A stretch of DNA of 64,000 nt from contig JBAKBP010006579.1 of the NCBI GenBank assembly GCA_037953745.1, positions 45,141-109,140 on the forward strand, written 5' to 3'. Within the stretch, counting starts at the first letter, position 1. The number at the start of each line of letters is the position of its first letter. Positions 20,554-31,304 of this stretch are shown one piece after another. Source of the stretch: Lithodes maja (Eukaryota; Arthropoda; Malacostraca; Decapoda; Lithodidae). The translations under genes were made by a program, and so were the position numbers. The notes beneath the pieces were generated by a model. It was not told the origin of the DNA and made no database searches. It saw only the letters and a list, made by a program, of their open reading frames with translations.

Positions 20554-20697
20554 CCAAGAATTCTTCCTGTTCCCCTCCCCCCCCCCCCCCCCTGCCCCCG
20601 CATCAAGTTACCCAAGAGCGGCCCCCTTCAAGTCCTTCAACAGACTGTGCTAAACGGAACTGATGCGGATAGCCAGTAGAATATTATGTGTGTGCTA

Positions 20698-20834
20698 GTT
20701 TTGTGATTTTAAGATGTTTGCCCTATTAGTTTGGTGATTTTATCACCTTTCGCCCCTTTTCTTTGTAATTTTTAAGACATTTCGTGCCATTTAGGTGTCG
20801 ATTTCTTCCTGGCGATCAATAGCGAGCCTGCAAT
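20698..20834 (+). repeat. Family A MITE, internal part
   Basis: GATTTTAAGATGTTTGCCC to CATTTAGGTGTCGATTTCTTCCTGGCGATC; both ends are missing. Confidence 0.72.
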
Positions 20835-20835
20835 A

Positions 20836-20985
20836 AAAGAGTGATAAAGAGCCACATTCAAGAAACGCTGCAGTCAAGATGACTGAACACACAAAGTTTA
20901 AAACAATCTAAGTCATAGGATGAAGGAAATATTGACTGGGGGAGAGAGTTCTAGAGGTTACTGGTTGAGTAGAAGTAATAATCTA
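20836..20985 (-). mobile_element. LINE 3' fragment related to the element at 41030
   Basis: GTTTAAAACAATCTAAGTCATAGG, GGGAGAGAGTTCTAGAG and GTTGAGTAGAAG match 41160-41250, so this is a decayed fragment of the same LINE lineage. Confidence 0.7.
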
Positions 20986-21031
20986 TCTAATTAATTTAAC
21001 TCCCAACACTAAAGAAAACACAAAAAATCAG

Positions 21032-21263
21032 TTAATTGACTACTTGCGAGTTTCTTTTTATAAGGAAGTTGGAGTTGTAGACATCGATAATTAGCAGAAT
21101 AACCATCTATAATGCGGTTTTAGTACAAATATATATACACAAAACAAAATTATATACTGTATATTATGTATCCATCAGAAACCTACATCATTACTGTATT
21201 TGTGTTAAATATCGATGTTTACAGGCCGAACTTCTTATAGCCTTAAACTCGCAGGTGGTCAAT
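21032..21263. repeat. Family F MITE, complete
   Basis: TTAATTGACTACTTGCGAG at the left and CTCGCAGGTGGTCAATTC at the right. Extended arms cover CTATAAGGAAGTTGGAG..GACATCGATA. Confidence 0.88.
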
Positions 21264-21714
21264 TCTTGGGTGGAGAACCTATTTCAAGGGGTGATAAATT
21301 TAGGATACTAAGTCAAGACCTGTGTGCTTAACTCCTCCCTTTCCACCACCACTTGAATCCTCTTTTAGCCAGCCCCCCCCCCCCCCCCCCCCTCTACCCC
21401 TCCCCCGGCTCCTGAGGGCTGGCCAAGGAACGCCTGTTGAGGCTTAAGTTACACCAGACTGTCCGCTCTGGCGCCAAGCATAGATCACCAAGAGACCAGA
21501 CAGTGGGTGAACAAACACAGGGACTGGATAATACGCTATTAATAGAGAGGGAAGGAAACATACATTTTTGTATTAATATTTTGTTTAAGAGACATTAAGT
21601 AGAGGAAGGAATAACAAAGACATGCGATAATAACACTGCTCACTTGTACCACGATAGAGAAATAGAAGGATAGAAAATAGAGCACAATCTGCGGCGCCAA
21701 ATGTTTACCTAGTA

Positions 21715-22345
21715 CCAGAAATATAGTGGACATAGGAAGTGTAGGAGGAAGGTAGGAGCGGAGGGAATGTAGGAGGTATGCCTGGGAATAGAGTGGACAT
21801 GGGTAACAAAGGAGGAAGGAAGGTATGAGAGGTGGGAATGTAGGAGGTATGCCTTGGACTAGAGTGGACATTTGTAGCAGGAGGAAGAAGGGATGGGAGG
21901 AGGGAATGTAGGAGGTATGACTGGGAATAGAGTGGACATAGGAAGCAGGAAGGAAGGGATGAGAGGAGGGAATGTAGGAGGTATGGCTGGGAATAGAGTC
22001 GATATACTGTAGGTAGCAGGGAGGAAAGAAGGGATGAGAGGAGGGAATGTAGGAGGTATGACTGGGAATAGAGTGGACATAGGAAGCAGGAAGGAAGGGA
22101 TGAGAGGAGGGAATGTAGGAGGTATGCCTGGGAATAGAGTGGACAGGGGAAGCAGGAAGGAGGAAGGAAAGAAGGAGAGGAGGGAATGAAGGAGGTATGC
22201 CTGGGAATAGAGTGGACATAGGAAGCAGAAGGAGAGGAGGAGGGAATGTAGGAGGTATGCCTGGGAATAGAGTCGATATACTGTAGGTAGCAGGGAGGAA
22301 AGAAGGGATGAGAGGAGGGAATGTAGGAGGTATGTTTGGGTATGT
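21715..22345 (+). repeat. Minisatellite, ~60-77 bp units, nine copies
   Basis: GGGAATGTAGGAGGTATG recurs at about 21762, 21835, 21904, 21968, 22045, 22110, 22184, 22243 and 22318, each followed by GGGAATAGAGT. The opposite strand is open in more than one frame with Pro/Ser-rich repeats, which I attribute to the unit, not to selection. Confidence 0.93.
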
Positions 22346-22402
22346 GGTGGCTCTCACCTTCTGATCCCAAGTCAACAACTGTGCTATGGTGGGGACTCTA
22401 AT

Positions 22403-22404
<2 letters not shown>

Positions 22405-22452
<48 letters not shown>
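22405..22452. repeat. (GT)n microsatellite
   Basis: A 48-bp uninterrupted GT run. Confidence 0.97.
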
Positions 22453-22454
<2 letters not shown>

Positions 22455-22605
22455 CTCTGTTGGTTGGTAAGGAGCGGAAGGATGAATTATAGAGCCTGTC
22501 ACAGTACTATTTTTGTCGGCTACTCTAATCAACCAGCATCTCGACGTGTGAGGTAAAGCAGAGGAAAAGTAGGGCTCGATAACAGAAAGGAAGCAGTGTT
22601 TAGAA

Positions 22606-22795
22606 ATAACCTCTTGCGAGTTTCAGACTATAAGGAAGTTTTTTTTTGCTATGTGAATGAGGGAGACAAAAAGCAAACCTGCCTGTGACGAGTGCCTCCC
22701 ACAGAGCTGAAGGAGTGCTATAGTTAGAGGTATAGACATCGATATTTACCAGAATTAGCAACTTAAAATACGGTCGTAGTACATTTGTATATATA
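22606..22795 (+). repeat. Family F left part split by a LINE fragment
   Basis: CCTCTTGCGAGTTTCAGACTATAAGG and GTATAGACATCGATATTTACCAG belong to family F. Between them, 22636-22723 (GAATGAGGGAGACAAAAAGC) matches the 3' terminus of the LINE at 41034-41110. Confidence 0.78.
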
Positions 22796-23157
22796 TTAAT
22801 GCAACCGAAGCCATACCACTGTCACTACTACCACTACCTTCTGTATCACCCCCTATACCTTGTCTCTGTGCAAACCCCGAGGCAGATTCCACTAACCTTC
22901 AACATGACGTTCCTGCTCCTCAGTGGGGGGGGGGGGGGGGGGGTAGGTTTACGATCCCAGTTGCAACATCATCAGTAGACTCGTCAATGCCGCTCTATCT
23001 GCCCCCCCCCCCCCTCCCCCTACCGCCCACCGCCCACCGCCCCCGCCCCCGTACCACCCCCCGCAGCTGTTTATCTGGCAGGAAGGGGGGGGGGGGGGCT
23101 ATCTCACTCCCCCTCTCCCCCTTGTCTATGGACTTTCATGCATTGTGTGACAGACAT
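22796..23157. other. Low-complexity GC-rich stretch
   Basis: It contains G and C homopolymers (22926-22942, 23001-23012, 23087-23097) and CCGCCCACCGCCC repeats. No gene was recognised. Confidence 0.6.
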
Positions 23158-24059
23158 GAAAGAGAGAGAGATAGAGAGAGGGGCTATTGAGAAAGGAGGC
23201 ATATTGAGAAAGAAGGATTATTGAGACGAAAGAAGGATTATTGAGACAGAGAGAGAGAGAGCGACTGTTAAGAAAGAGATTATTGAGAAAGAGAGAGAGA
23301 GCGACTGTTAAGCAGGGGTAATATTGAGAGAGGGGGATTATTGAGAAAGAGGGATTATTGAGAAAGAGGGATTATTGAGAAAGAGGGATTATTGAGAAAG
23401 AGAGAGAGAGTGGCTGTTGAGAAAGGGTGAATATTGAGAAAGAGGATTATTGAGAAAGAGGGATTATTGAGAAAGAGGGATTATTGAGAAAGAGGGATTA
23501 TTGAGAAAGAGAGAGAGAGTGGCTGTTGAGAAAGGGTGAATATTGAGAAAGAGGATTATTGAGAAAGAGGGATTATTGAGAAAGAGGGATGGAGAAAGAG
23601 GGATTATTGAAAAAGGGTAAATATTGAGAAAGAGGGATTATTGAGAAAGGGATTATAGATAAAGAGGTATTATTGAGAAGGAGGGATTATTGAGAAAGAG
23701 GGATTATTGAGAAGGAGGGATTATTGAGAAAGAGGGATTATTGAGAAAGGGATTATTGAGAAAGGGATTATTGAAAAAGAGGGATTATTGAGAAAGAGGG
23801 ATTATTGAGAAAGAGGGATTATTGAGAAGGAGGGATTATTGAGAAAGAGGGGTTATTGAGAAAGGGATTATTGAGAAAGAGGGATTATTGAAAAAGAGGG
23901 ATTATTGAGAAAGAGGGATTATTGAGAAAGTGGGATTATTGAGAATTAAAGAATATTTGGAAAGAGGGATTATTGAGAATTAAAGAATATCTAGAAAGAG
24001 GGAGTATTGAGAATTAAAGAATATCTGAAAAGAGGGATTATTGAGAAAGAAGGATTATT

Positions 24060-24127
<68 letters not shown>
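23158..24127 (+). repeat. 17-bp minisatellite ending in (AG)n
   Basis: The unit GGATTATTGAGAAAGAG is repeated about forty times with point changes from about 23195, and a pure AG run fills 24063-24127. The plus strand is strongly purine-biased. Confidence 0.94.
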
Positions 24128-24130
<3 letters not shown>

Positions 24131-24153
24131 CCCATACGGATCACTACCCCCAC

Positions 24154-24369
24154 TTAACCCTTTCAGTACCACCAGCGACGTCTGTTATATTTTATGCTAG
24201 CTATATTTAGACGATTATGTGCAGCCTAGGAAGGATCTTTGTTAGTTGAAAGGGTCGATGGAGATAGTTCGAAGCCTTATCATTGCTAGAGATCCTTCCT
24301 AAACTGAATGGAATAAATGAATAGGCCAGAATATATTGAAAAGGATGTCGAAGGTACAGAAGGGGTTAA
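24154..24369 (+). repeat. Family C MITE, complete
   Basis: TTAACCCTTTCAGTACCACCAGCGACGTC at the left; GATGTCGAAGGTACAGAAGGGGTTAA at the right. Its last TTAA (24366-24369) starts the next element. Confidence 0.9.
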
Positions 24370-24814
24370 GGAGGGATGATTTTTTTTCTTCCTCATGTTT
24401 AGCCCTATTACTATTCAGATTTCAAGACGTTCGGCCTAATTAGTTTGTCGATTCTAAGATCTTTCATCCCATTTTTTGTAAATATTAAGATCTTTCGTGC
24501 CATTTAGGTGTCGATTATTTCCTGGTGAGCGATAGCGAACTTTTAATTTAGGAGGAATCAGCCTTCTGCCAGGAAATTTTTCTGCCAAAAAATGTACAAA
24601 TTTCCTCTAAAAATTACAGGCTCACTATAGCTCACCAGGAAAAAATCGACACCTAATTGGCACGAAAGGTCTTAAAATTTACAACAAAATGGGGCGGAAG
24701 GTGTTAAAATCGCCAATTAACTAATACAGCGAACGTCTTATAATCTCAAAAACAAATGGGGCTAAGCATGATGAGGAAGAAGGGGGTCTAGAAAAGCGAC
24801 CCATTTCCCCTTAA
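24366..24814. repeat. Two family A copies fused as an inverted pair
   Basis: The forward copy runs from TTAAGGAGGG to about 24605. There it meets a reversed copy (GGCTCACTATAGCTCACC onward) ending CCATTTCCCCTTAA at 24814. The pair makes a ~450-bp imperfect palindrome. Confidence 0.82.
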
Positions 24815-24824
24815 CGGAATAGTA

Positions 24825-25167
24825 TTCGCTTTTATGTGGACCTCCTTCTCCCTTATGTTTAACATATTAGTTTTGAGGTATTAAGACGTTCGTTCCGTTA
24901 GTTTGGCGATTTTGAGACCTTTCGCCTCATTTTATTTGTCAATATTAAGACCTTTCGTACATTTTTTCCTGGCGAGCGATAGCGAACCTCTAATTTTAGA
25001 AGGAACCCGACATATTTCTACCGAAAAGTGTACAAATTTATCTTGAAAGGGAGAGATAGGGTCTAGGTTTTTTTTTTACTAAGCTTGATTGAGGTCTAGC
25101 GAGGAAACAAATAAATATATTAATTCATAAATATATAGACCAAAAAAAACAAGAACTACCCCCTTAA
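24825..25167 (+). repeat. Family A MITE, near complete
   Basis: CTCCCTTATGTTTAACATATTAG, GGCGAGCGATAGCGAACC and an end ACTACCCCCTTAA. The hairpin core is degraded. Confidence 0.8.
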
Positions 25168-25253
25168 ACGAATTAACCTGTCACCAGATAAAGCCATGAG
25201 CAGAGTGCTATACTGTGGGAACTATACTCTCTCGCTCTTTCTTTCTCTCACTG

Positions 25254-25277
25254 CACGCACACACACACACACACACA

Positions 25278-25342
<65 letters not shown>
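25254..25342. repeat. (AC)n(CT)n microsatellite
   Basis: AC to 25278, then CT from about 25284. Confidence 0.95.
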
Positions 25343-25348
<6 letters not shown>

Positions 25349-25349
25349 G

Positions 25350-25610
25350 TCAACAGTATATAATTTTGCTCAACTTCGTTCTTTACTATAAATTTCCCAG
25401 TAGTTGTTTCTCATTCTGCTGGGGGACTTCTTTCCCCAACTTAATTTCATGCCGACCAACGGTCGGAGGGAAAGGTGGGTGGGGAGAGAGCCTTCTTCTT
25501 TGCTATCCTTGCCTTCCACTTTTAGCAAATTTTATTTTAGCATTAAGTCCGGACTACCTAGTCCAAGTGACTCCAATGGGCTAGCAAAAAATGACTACTG
25601 AACGAAACTC
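25350..25610 (+). mobile_element. LINE 3' UTR fragment
   Basis: TCAACTTCGTTCTTTACTATAAATTTC, CATTCTGCTGGGGGACTTC and GCATTAAGTCCGGACTACC are collinear with 33240-33435, downstream of a reverse-transcriptase remnant. Confidence 0.78.
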
Positions 25611-25799
25611 TCCCCATAAACAACGCTCTAGCTGCATCTTCCTACCCCCCCTCCCCTTAACCTCCCCCACATCCATCTCTTCGTTGACAGCTTCCTCCTC
25701 CCCCCACCCCCCACCTTCCTCCCCACCCACCCATTCCCAGAAGGCTGCAATTCTCTATTTCCTGTATATATCTATATTGTTGCCGCGCGGCCCTCCCTT

Positions 25800-25802
<3 letters not shown>

Positions 25803-25858
<56 letters not shown>
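25803..25858. repeat. (CT)n microsatellite
   Basis: A 56-bp CT run. Confidence 0.96.
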
Positions 25859-25922
25859 GCTATCTATATATTTATCTATCTATGTCCCTGATGGTGGGGC
25901 AGGTATATACCGGGTGGTGCAG

Positions 25923-25953
25923 GTGGCCTTGATAGCGTAATGGTTAGTGTGCT
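25923..25953 (+). repeat. Truncated tRNA-like SINE head fused to a LINE
   Basis: GATAGCGTAATGGTTAGTGTGC is an A-box/D-arm sequence as in the S family. It stops before any B box and continues into LINE coding sequence. Confidence 0.6.
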
Positions 25954-26300
25954 GGATTTCACTTGGTATGCTCAATTTTTATGACAGGGCCAAACAAATC
26001 AGATTCATTAATGCCTTCAAGATATGTTACGATAGGGTTCCTGAGTATTTAAAGCATAATTTTGTTAAAGCAAATGAAAGGAATGGACAAGCTACACGGA
26101 AGAGGATGCATAATTTTACAGTTCCGAGAATCCAAGGACAGGGTAAGCTAAAATTCTTCTTCACTGCCATCAAAGACTGGAACAACCTACCCCAAACAGT
26201 CCGTGAAAAGATAACATTGTATTCCTTCAGACGTAGCTTGGAGGAACACCTGAACCGAACAGCTGCGGGAAGGGAGCACCAAGCTTATGTCTACTACTAA
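25954..26300 (+). pseudogene. Non-LTR retrotransposon ORF2, C-terminal fragment
   Basis: An open frame of about 115 codons (stop at 26298-26300) carries the typical LINE ORF2 carboxyl end: YDRVPEYL, then NERNGQATRKR, FFFTAIKDWNNLP and YSFRRSLEEHL. In CR1/L2/Jockey-type elements this block follows the reverse-transcriptase domain and closes the protein. All catalytic motifs are missing because the element is 5' truncated. It is joined at its left to a tRNA-like SINE head, possibly by template switching during retrotransposition. The clade is inferred from motif layout only. Confidence 0.78.
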
Positions 26301-26570
26301 ATACGACATAAGAGATAGGCAAAAACAAACTAAGAATGATTACTTAAATATTTTAACAAGTCCAACTGTAGAATTTAACGTATCTAAGTTTAGCCCCCTA
26401 TAAATACTTTCCCTAAATGGTTTACTACTCATATTAATTTACATTTCATAAATACTTTCCCTAAATTTTATATTACTCATATTAATTCATTTACATTTTG
26501 TTCTCCCTTTTATACCCAGCTAACTTAAGCCCACAAGGACCCCAATAGAAATATGCCTAATGGCCTTATT
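26301..26570 (+). mobile_element. 3' UTR of the LINE fragment
   Basis: AT-rich sequence with a ~70-bp internal repeat (ATAAATACTTTCCCTAAAT). It ends in a hairpin-like CCCCAATAG..CTTATTGGG, the style of many LINE 3' ends. Confidence 0.6.
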
Positions 26571-26577
26571 GGGAGGC

Positions 26578-26760
26578 CTTGAGGGAGAGGTAAACCGAGA
26601 GAGAGGTGGAAGGATGGAGTGAAGAAGTACATGGATAAAAGTGGTGCTGGTTGGGAGGAGGGTTGTCGACTGACTGGGGACAGAGGTGCATTGGGACGTT
26701 TCGTTCGTGACCACCCCTTCGGAGATCACGGCGTCAGACAATAGATAGATAGATAGATAT
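26578..26760 (+). pseudogene. RTE-like LINE 3' end with (ATAG)n tail
   Basis: The translation GKPRERWKDGVKKYMDK..WEEGCRLTGDRGALGRFVRD resembles the carboxyl end of RTE-type ORF2 (compare RPPLRWRDCVRKALDD in the element at 58808). It stops and is followed by ATAG repeats at 26742-26759, the tail type of the RTE copy at 58414. It is 5' truncated with no catalytic residues. Confidence 0.68.
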
Positions 26761-26845
26761 CTACTTTTCGAATAGTATTGAGAGGAGAGCAGGAACCTTC
26801 ATAATAAGGTCCGACCTAGAGATGCCTGAAATAGAGCGAGTGTAA

Positions 26846-27208
26846 GGGTAGTACTCGCTTTTTCTGGACCCCCTTCTCTCTCATGTTTAGCATATTAGTT
26901 TTGAGGTTTTAAGACGTTCGTTCCATTAGTTTAGCGATTTTGAGACCTTTCGCCTCATTTTGTTGTCAATATTAAGACCTTTCGTGCCCTATATGTGTCC
27001 ATTTTTTCCTGGAGAGCGATAGCGAACCTCTAATTTTAGAAGGAACCGGCCTTCGGCCGGGAAATTTTTCTACCGAAAAATTTACAAATTTACCTTTAAA
27101 GGAGTTCTAGGGGGTGTTTATCGAAGCTTGATGGAGGTCTAGCGAGGAAAATGAAAAATAATTTAATAGATAAATATATCGACCCAAAACCAAGCACTAC
27201 CCCCTTAA
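26846..27208 (+). repeat. Family A MITE, complete
   Basis: CTTCTCTCTCATGTTTAGC near the left, the CCGGCCTTCGGCCGG hairpin at 27046-27060, and the end ACTACCCCCTTAA. Confidence 0.86.
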
Positions 27209-27354
27209 GCGAGGCGTCAAGTAGTGTGGTTGGTGAGTGTGCAGAGATATGACTAAGATGAGGCGATTTATTTCAGCCCTCGCAAATTGTTGTGCAGATG
27301 GTCTATATTACGACACCGGCCCCTCCGCAGCTGCTAAGGTCCTCCCGTAGTGTT

Positions 27355-27512
27355 GCCAATTGACCACTAGTGAGTTTCATTCTATATGGAAGTTGGAGCC
27401 GTGGTCATCAATATTTAGCAGAATTATCAGCTAAAATACGGGCATGATACATATATATATAAATACATATACAGTATAAATACATAAAACCAAATTGATC
27501 ATACTTATCCAC
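27355..27512 (+). repeat. Family F MITE, left part
   Basis: CCAATTGACCACTAGTGAG to CCAAATTGATCATACTTATCC; the right half is replaced by microsatellites. Confidence 0.78.
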
Positions 27513-27518
27513 ACACAC

Positions 27519-27519
<1 letters not shown>

Positions 27520-27555
<36 letters not shown>

Positions 27556-27625
27556 GTGTAATGTGTGTGTGTGTGTACTGTATGTGTGTGTGTGTGTGTG
27601 TGTAATAATAATAATAATAATAATA
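27520..27625. repeat. (GT)n and (TAA)n microsatellites
   Basis: GT runs at 27520-27602, then TAA repeats from 27603. Confidence 0.95.
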
Positions 27626-27800
27626 ATAAACGGTTTATTAAAGAATGGCAGCCTCATGAGCTGAAAATACACATTTTACAATTTAGTGGATGAACATGAG
27701 ATGTACAGATATGAGGATGGTAAGCTTAGTTTACAAACAAAATAAATAAATACAATAATGATGCATGTGCAGAATACAAATTATCATAAAATAACCATTG
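27604..27800 (-). mobile_element. Retroelement 3' end with (TTA)n tail, copy 1
   Basis: It is nearly identical to 28373-28573: TAA repeats, CGGTTTATTAAAGAATGGCAGCC, GATGAACATGAGATGTACAG. On the minus strand the TTA repeats would be a 3' tail. Confidence 0.75.
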
Positions 27801-27808
27801 GTATGTTA

Positions 27809-27841
<33 letters not shown>

Positions 27842-28119
27842 TGTGCTATACTGTAGCATAGTGTGTGTTTGAGTGAGATCAGGTTATTCATTCACTTGCT
27901 TGTTTCGTCAAGGGGAATCCACGCAATGCGAGCTAAGCTCATTATTATCGCGCCTCCTTAACTGGGAATGTATTGCGTGAAATGCATGTTAAGTGTTTAT
28001 GTATCGTTGGAATGGCTGTGGATGTGTGTGTAGTCTGTATTTTAGCCAATTGGCGACATCTGGAAACGAAGGCTTAGGGTTAATCTGTATGGTACCATTC
28101 TCACTACGGTACCAGTCTC

Positions 28120-28371
28120 ACCCGAAGGCTTAGGTTGACCAGTAGCTTAGGTGAACCATATGATACCCATCTCGCCTTGTACCATTTTTGCCAACCCCAG
28201 ATGGGACGTCACAACGTCGTCCACTTATTCCAGGTACCTATTTACAGCTAGGTGAACTGAGGCTAACACATGAAAGGAGACAAGCCCAATTTGTCTCCGC
28301 CCGGCCGGGGGATTGAACCCCCGATCCCTCGTGTGTGAGACGAGAGCGCTACCTACTAGGCTACGGGCTGT

Positions 28372-28372
<1 letters not shown>
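28120..28372 (-). repeat. tRNA-Val(CAC)-derived SINE
   Basis: On the minus strand the tRNA-like head (about 28297-28370) has A box TAGCCTAGTAGGTAGCG. A perfect 5-bp anticodon stem CTCGT..ACGAG closes loop CTCACAC (anticodon CAC). The T arm is GGGGG-TTCAATC-CCCC. The body includes TTCACCTAGCTGTAAATAGGTACC. The acceptor ends do not pair well, so this is a SINE, not a tRNA gene. Confidence 0.82.
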
Positions 28373-28403
<31 letters not shown>

Positions 28404-28573
28404 CGGTTTATTAAAGAATGGCAGCCTCATGAGCTGAAAATACAAATTTTACAATTTAGTGGATGAACATGAGATGTACAGATATGAGGATGGTAAGTAT
28501 TGGTTTACAAACAAAATAAATAAATACAATAATGATGCATGTGCAGAATACAAATTATCATAAAATAACCATG
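28373..28573 (-). mobile_element. Retroelement 3' end with (TTA)n tail, copy 2
   Basis: Direct repeat of 27604-27800; its tail abuts the tRNA-Val-like SINE. Confidence 0.75.
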
Positions 28574-29180
28574 AGAGTAAGTGATATACAGTACATATAC
28601 ACTTGTATTTACTTCCTCATATACAGAACAACACAAACGCTCACGTATGCACACAAACATACATACACACAGAAACTGTTTTGGTATGTCAGGGGAAGAA
28701 GAGGGTGCGGGTACTACAATGGGAGGTTAATCCTCGGTGGTGTAGGTGTGTGTGTGGAAGGTGTGGAAGAGTGTGTGTGTATATGAGCACTGGTGTATAA
28801 TATGTATGTCTATGACCGTGACTGTGTGTGAGCGTAACACTATGACCATATGAGTGTGACAGGCGGGTGGGTGGGTGGGTTGAATGTGTTAGTATGTGGT
28901 GTATGTATATTATATCTAAGTATGTATGCGTGGGCGTGAGTGTATCGTGTAGTACCCCGTGTATCTATATATGTGTATCAGCCCCCGTGACTGTATGTGC
29001 GTTACTGCCTCACACATGTACGGTGGTTGGGTCTACACAGGGACATACTGGCGCCAGAACACCTGACACTGAGGCTGGCAGAGAACAAGTGCTGATTATA
29101 CTAGGGTGGCGCCGTGAGGGATCTACGCTATGCTTCTATGTCTGGGGCTCACTCAGGCAGTTCCTTTCACTCATTGGCAC
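28574..29180. other. GT-rich non-coding stretch
   Basis: Many TGTGTG and TATGTATG motifs without a long pure run. No recognisable gene; short open frames are Val/Cys/Tyr-rich repeat translations. Confidence 0.6.
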
Positions 29181-30690
29181 TTTCGCTTGCTCTCATGTTG
29201 GTTAGATTAGGGTTGATTAGGCTTGATTAGAAGATATTAGGTTAGATTAGTTTAGATTAGGTTAGATTAAAAGCTATTAGGTTAGATTAGGGTAGATTAG
29301 GTTAGGTTATTTTATGTTAAAGTTAGGATTATCTCATGTTTGGTTTGGGTTAGGAGAGATTAGGTTATATTAGGTTTGATTAAAAGAGATTAGTTTGGAT
29401 TAGGTTAGATTAGGTTTGATTAGAAGAGGTTAAGTTAGCTTAGGTTAGATTAGGCTAGATTTGAAGATATTAGGTTAGATTAGAAGGGACTAGGTTAGAT
29501 TGGTTAGATTAAATGTCTATGTCAGGCTCCTGCAATTCCTTTCCCTCACTAAGTACTTTCGCCTCTCATGTTGGTTTGGGAGAGATTAGGTTAGATTAGA
29601 TTAGAAGATATTAGGGTAGATTATAATATATTAGTATGGATTAGGTTATATTAGGTTTGATTAGATGATACTAGGTTAGATTAGATTGGATTAGGTTATA
29701 TTAGGTTAGATTAAATGTCTATATGTATGGCTCACGTACTATTAAATGCCTATATGTATGGCTCACGTACTATTAAATGTATATATGTATGGCTCACGTA
29801 CTATTAAATGTCTATATGTATGGCTCACGTACTATTAAATGTCTATCTGTATGGCTCACGTACTATTAAATGTATATATGTATGGCTCACGTACTATTAA
29901 ATGTATATATGTATGGCTCACGTACTATTAAATGTCTATATGTATGGCTCACGTACTATTAAATGTCTATATGTATGGCTCACGTACTATTAAATGTCTA
30001 TATGTATGGCTCACGTACTATTAAATGTCTATATGTATGGCTCACATACTATTAAATGTCTATATGTATGGCTCACATACTATTAAATGTCTATATGTAT
30101 GGCTCATGTACTATTAAATGTCTATATGTATGGCTCACGTACTATTAAATGTCTATATGTATGGCTCACATACTATTAAATGTCTATATGTATGGCTCAC
30201 GTACTATTAAATGTCTATATGTATGGCACACGTACTATTAAATGTCTATATGTATGGCTCACGTACTCCTACAGTTTCTTTCCCTCACTAGTACTTTCGC
30301 TCGCTCTTCGGTTTGTTAGATTAGGTTAGTTTAGGTAAGAAGATATTAGGGTACATTAGGTTAGATTATGTTATGTTATTTTATGTTAAAGTTAGGATTA
30401 TCACATGTTCCTTCCTTCACTATCGCTCGCTCTCCTGTTGGTTGGATTAGGATAGATTAGGTTAGATTAGGTTAGATTTGAAAATATTAGGTTAGATTAG
30501 GTTAGGTTAAAGTTATGATTAACTCGTGTTCCTTTCTTCACAAATACTTTCGCTCACTCTCTTGTTTGTTAGATTAGGAGCAATTAGGTAAGATTAGATT
30601 AAGAGAGATTAGGTTAGATTAGGGTAGATTAGGTTATGTTATTTTATGTTAAAGTTAGGATTACCTCATGTGCCTACCTTCACTATCAGT
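29181..30690 (+). repeat. Degenerate TTAGATTAGG telomere-like domain
   Basis: Dozens of TTAGATTAGG/TTAGGTTAGATTA units occur with a longer periodic insert (TTCCTTCACTA..ACTTTCGCTCGCTCTC..TTGGTT) near 29160, 29535, 30275, 30400, 30530 and 30670. It looks like a higher-order array derived from TTAGG. Confidence 0.82.
29710..30267 (+). repeat. 31-bp tandem array, 18 units
   Basis: The unit contains AAATGTCTATATGTATGG and CTCACGTACTATT; 558 bp divide exactly into 18 x 31. Most units are identical, with a few substitutions (CACATACT, CATGTACT, GTATATATG). Confidence 0.97.
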
Positions 30691-30782
30691 CTAGTTTCTG
30701 GTACAAGTGCAAAATATTCCAGAAATGTTGCCAGAAAAATGTTGATCATCGAATGTTGACTATAAAAGCTCTCGTGTGATAC

Positions 30783-30940
30783 CGGCTTAAATGGCACAAA
30801 TGTTCTTAATATTGTTGAAGAAATGATGTGAAAGATATAAAAATTGCCAAGCTAATTGAGCGAACGTCTTAAAATCTCACAAGTAACGGGGTAAAACAGG
30901 ATGGAGAAGGGGATTGAGAATAATATATCCCTCCCCAAAA
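30783..30940 (-). repeat. Family A MITE, partial, reverse
   Basis: AAATGGCACAAATGTTC, GCGAACGTCTTAAAATC and ATCCCTCCCC match the reversed 5' half. Confidence 0.7.
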
Positions 30941-31089
30941 GCCTTAAACATGCCCAAGCGCCTATAACGTCAACATAAATAAACAGATTAGATGCAAATT
31001 AGCAAGTCACCCCCACAAGGCCCCTCACGAACACTGGCCTAAATACGTGTAAACTCGCATACACAGGGCAGATTGCGGACACGATTGTA

Positions 31090-31304
31090 TTAACCCTTTG
31101 AGTACCAGCGACGTGCGTAATATTTTAATCTAGCTATATTTAGACGATATTATGCAGCGTGGGAAGGATATGTGGTAGTTAAAAGGGTTGGTTGCGAAAG
31201 GTTGAAGCCTTATTATTGCTAGAGGTCCTTCTTAAGCTGAATAAAATCGTCCTATAGTTGCCAGAATACGATGCAAAAGACATCACTGGTACTGTACGGA
31301 CTAA
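31090..31304 (+). repeat. Family C MITE, complete
   Basis: TTAACCCTTTGAGTACCAGCGACGTG to GACATCACTGGTACTGTACGGACTAA; the final CTAA passes into the next family A copy. Confidence 0.87.

Noticed and set aside
21539..22378. 279-codon Pro/Ser-rich open frame antisense to the minisatellite
   Set aside because: It is a translation of the ~70-bp tandem unit, is open in more than one frame, and has no non-repeat domain.
28297..28370. Functional tRNA-Val gene
   Set aside because: The anticodon and T arms are good, but the acceptor strands do not pair and the head continues into a SINE body.
29710..30267. Regular 31-bp repeats resembling a CRISPR array
   Set aside because: Units are directly tandem with no unique spacers, no leader and no cas genes, in a eukaryotic context.
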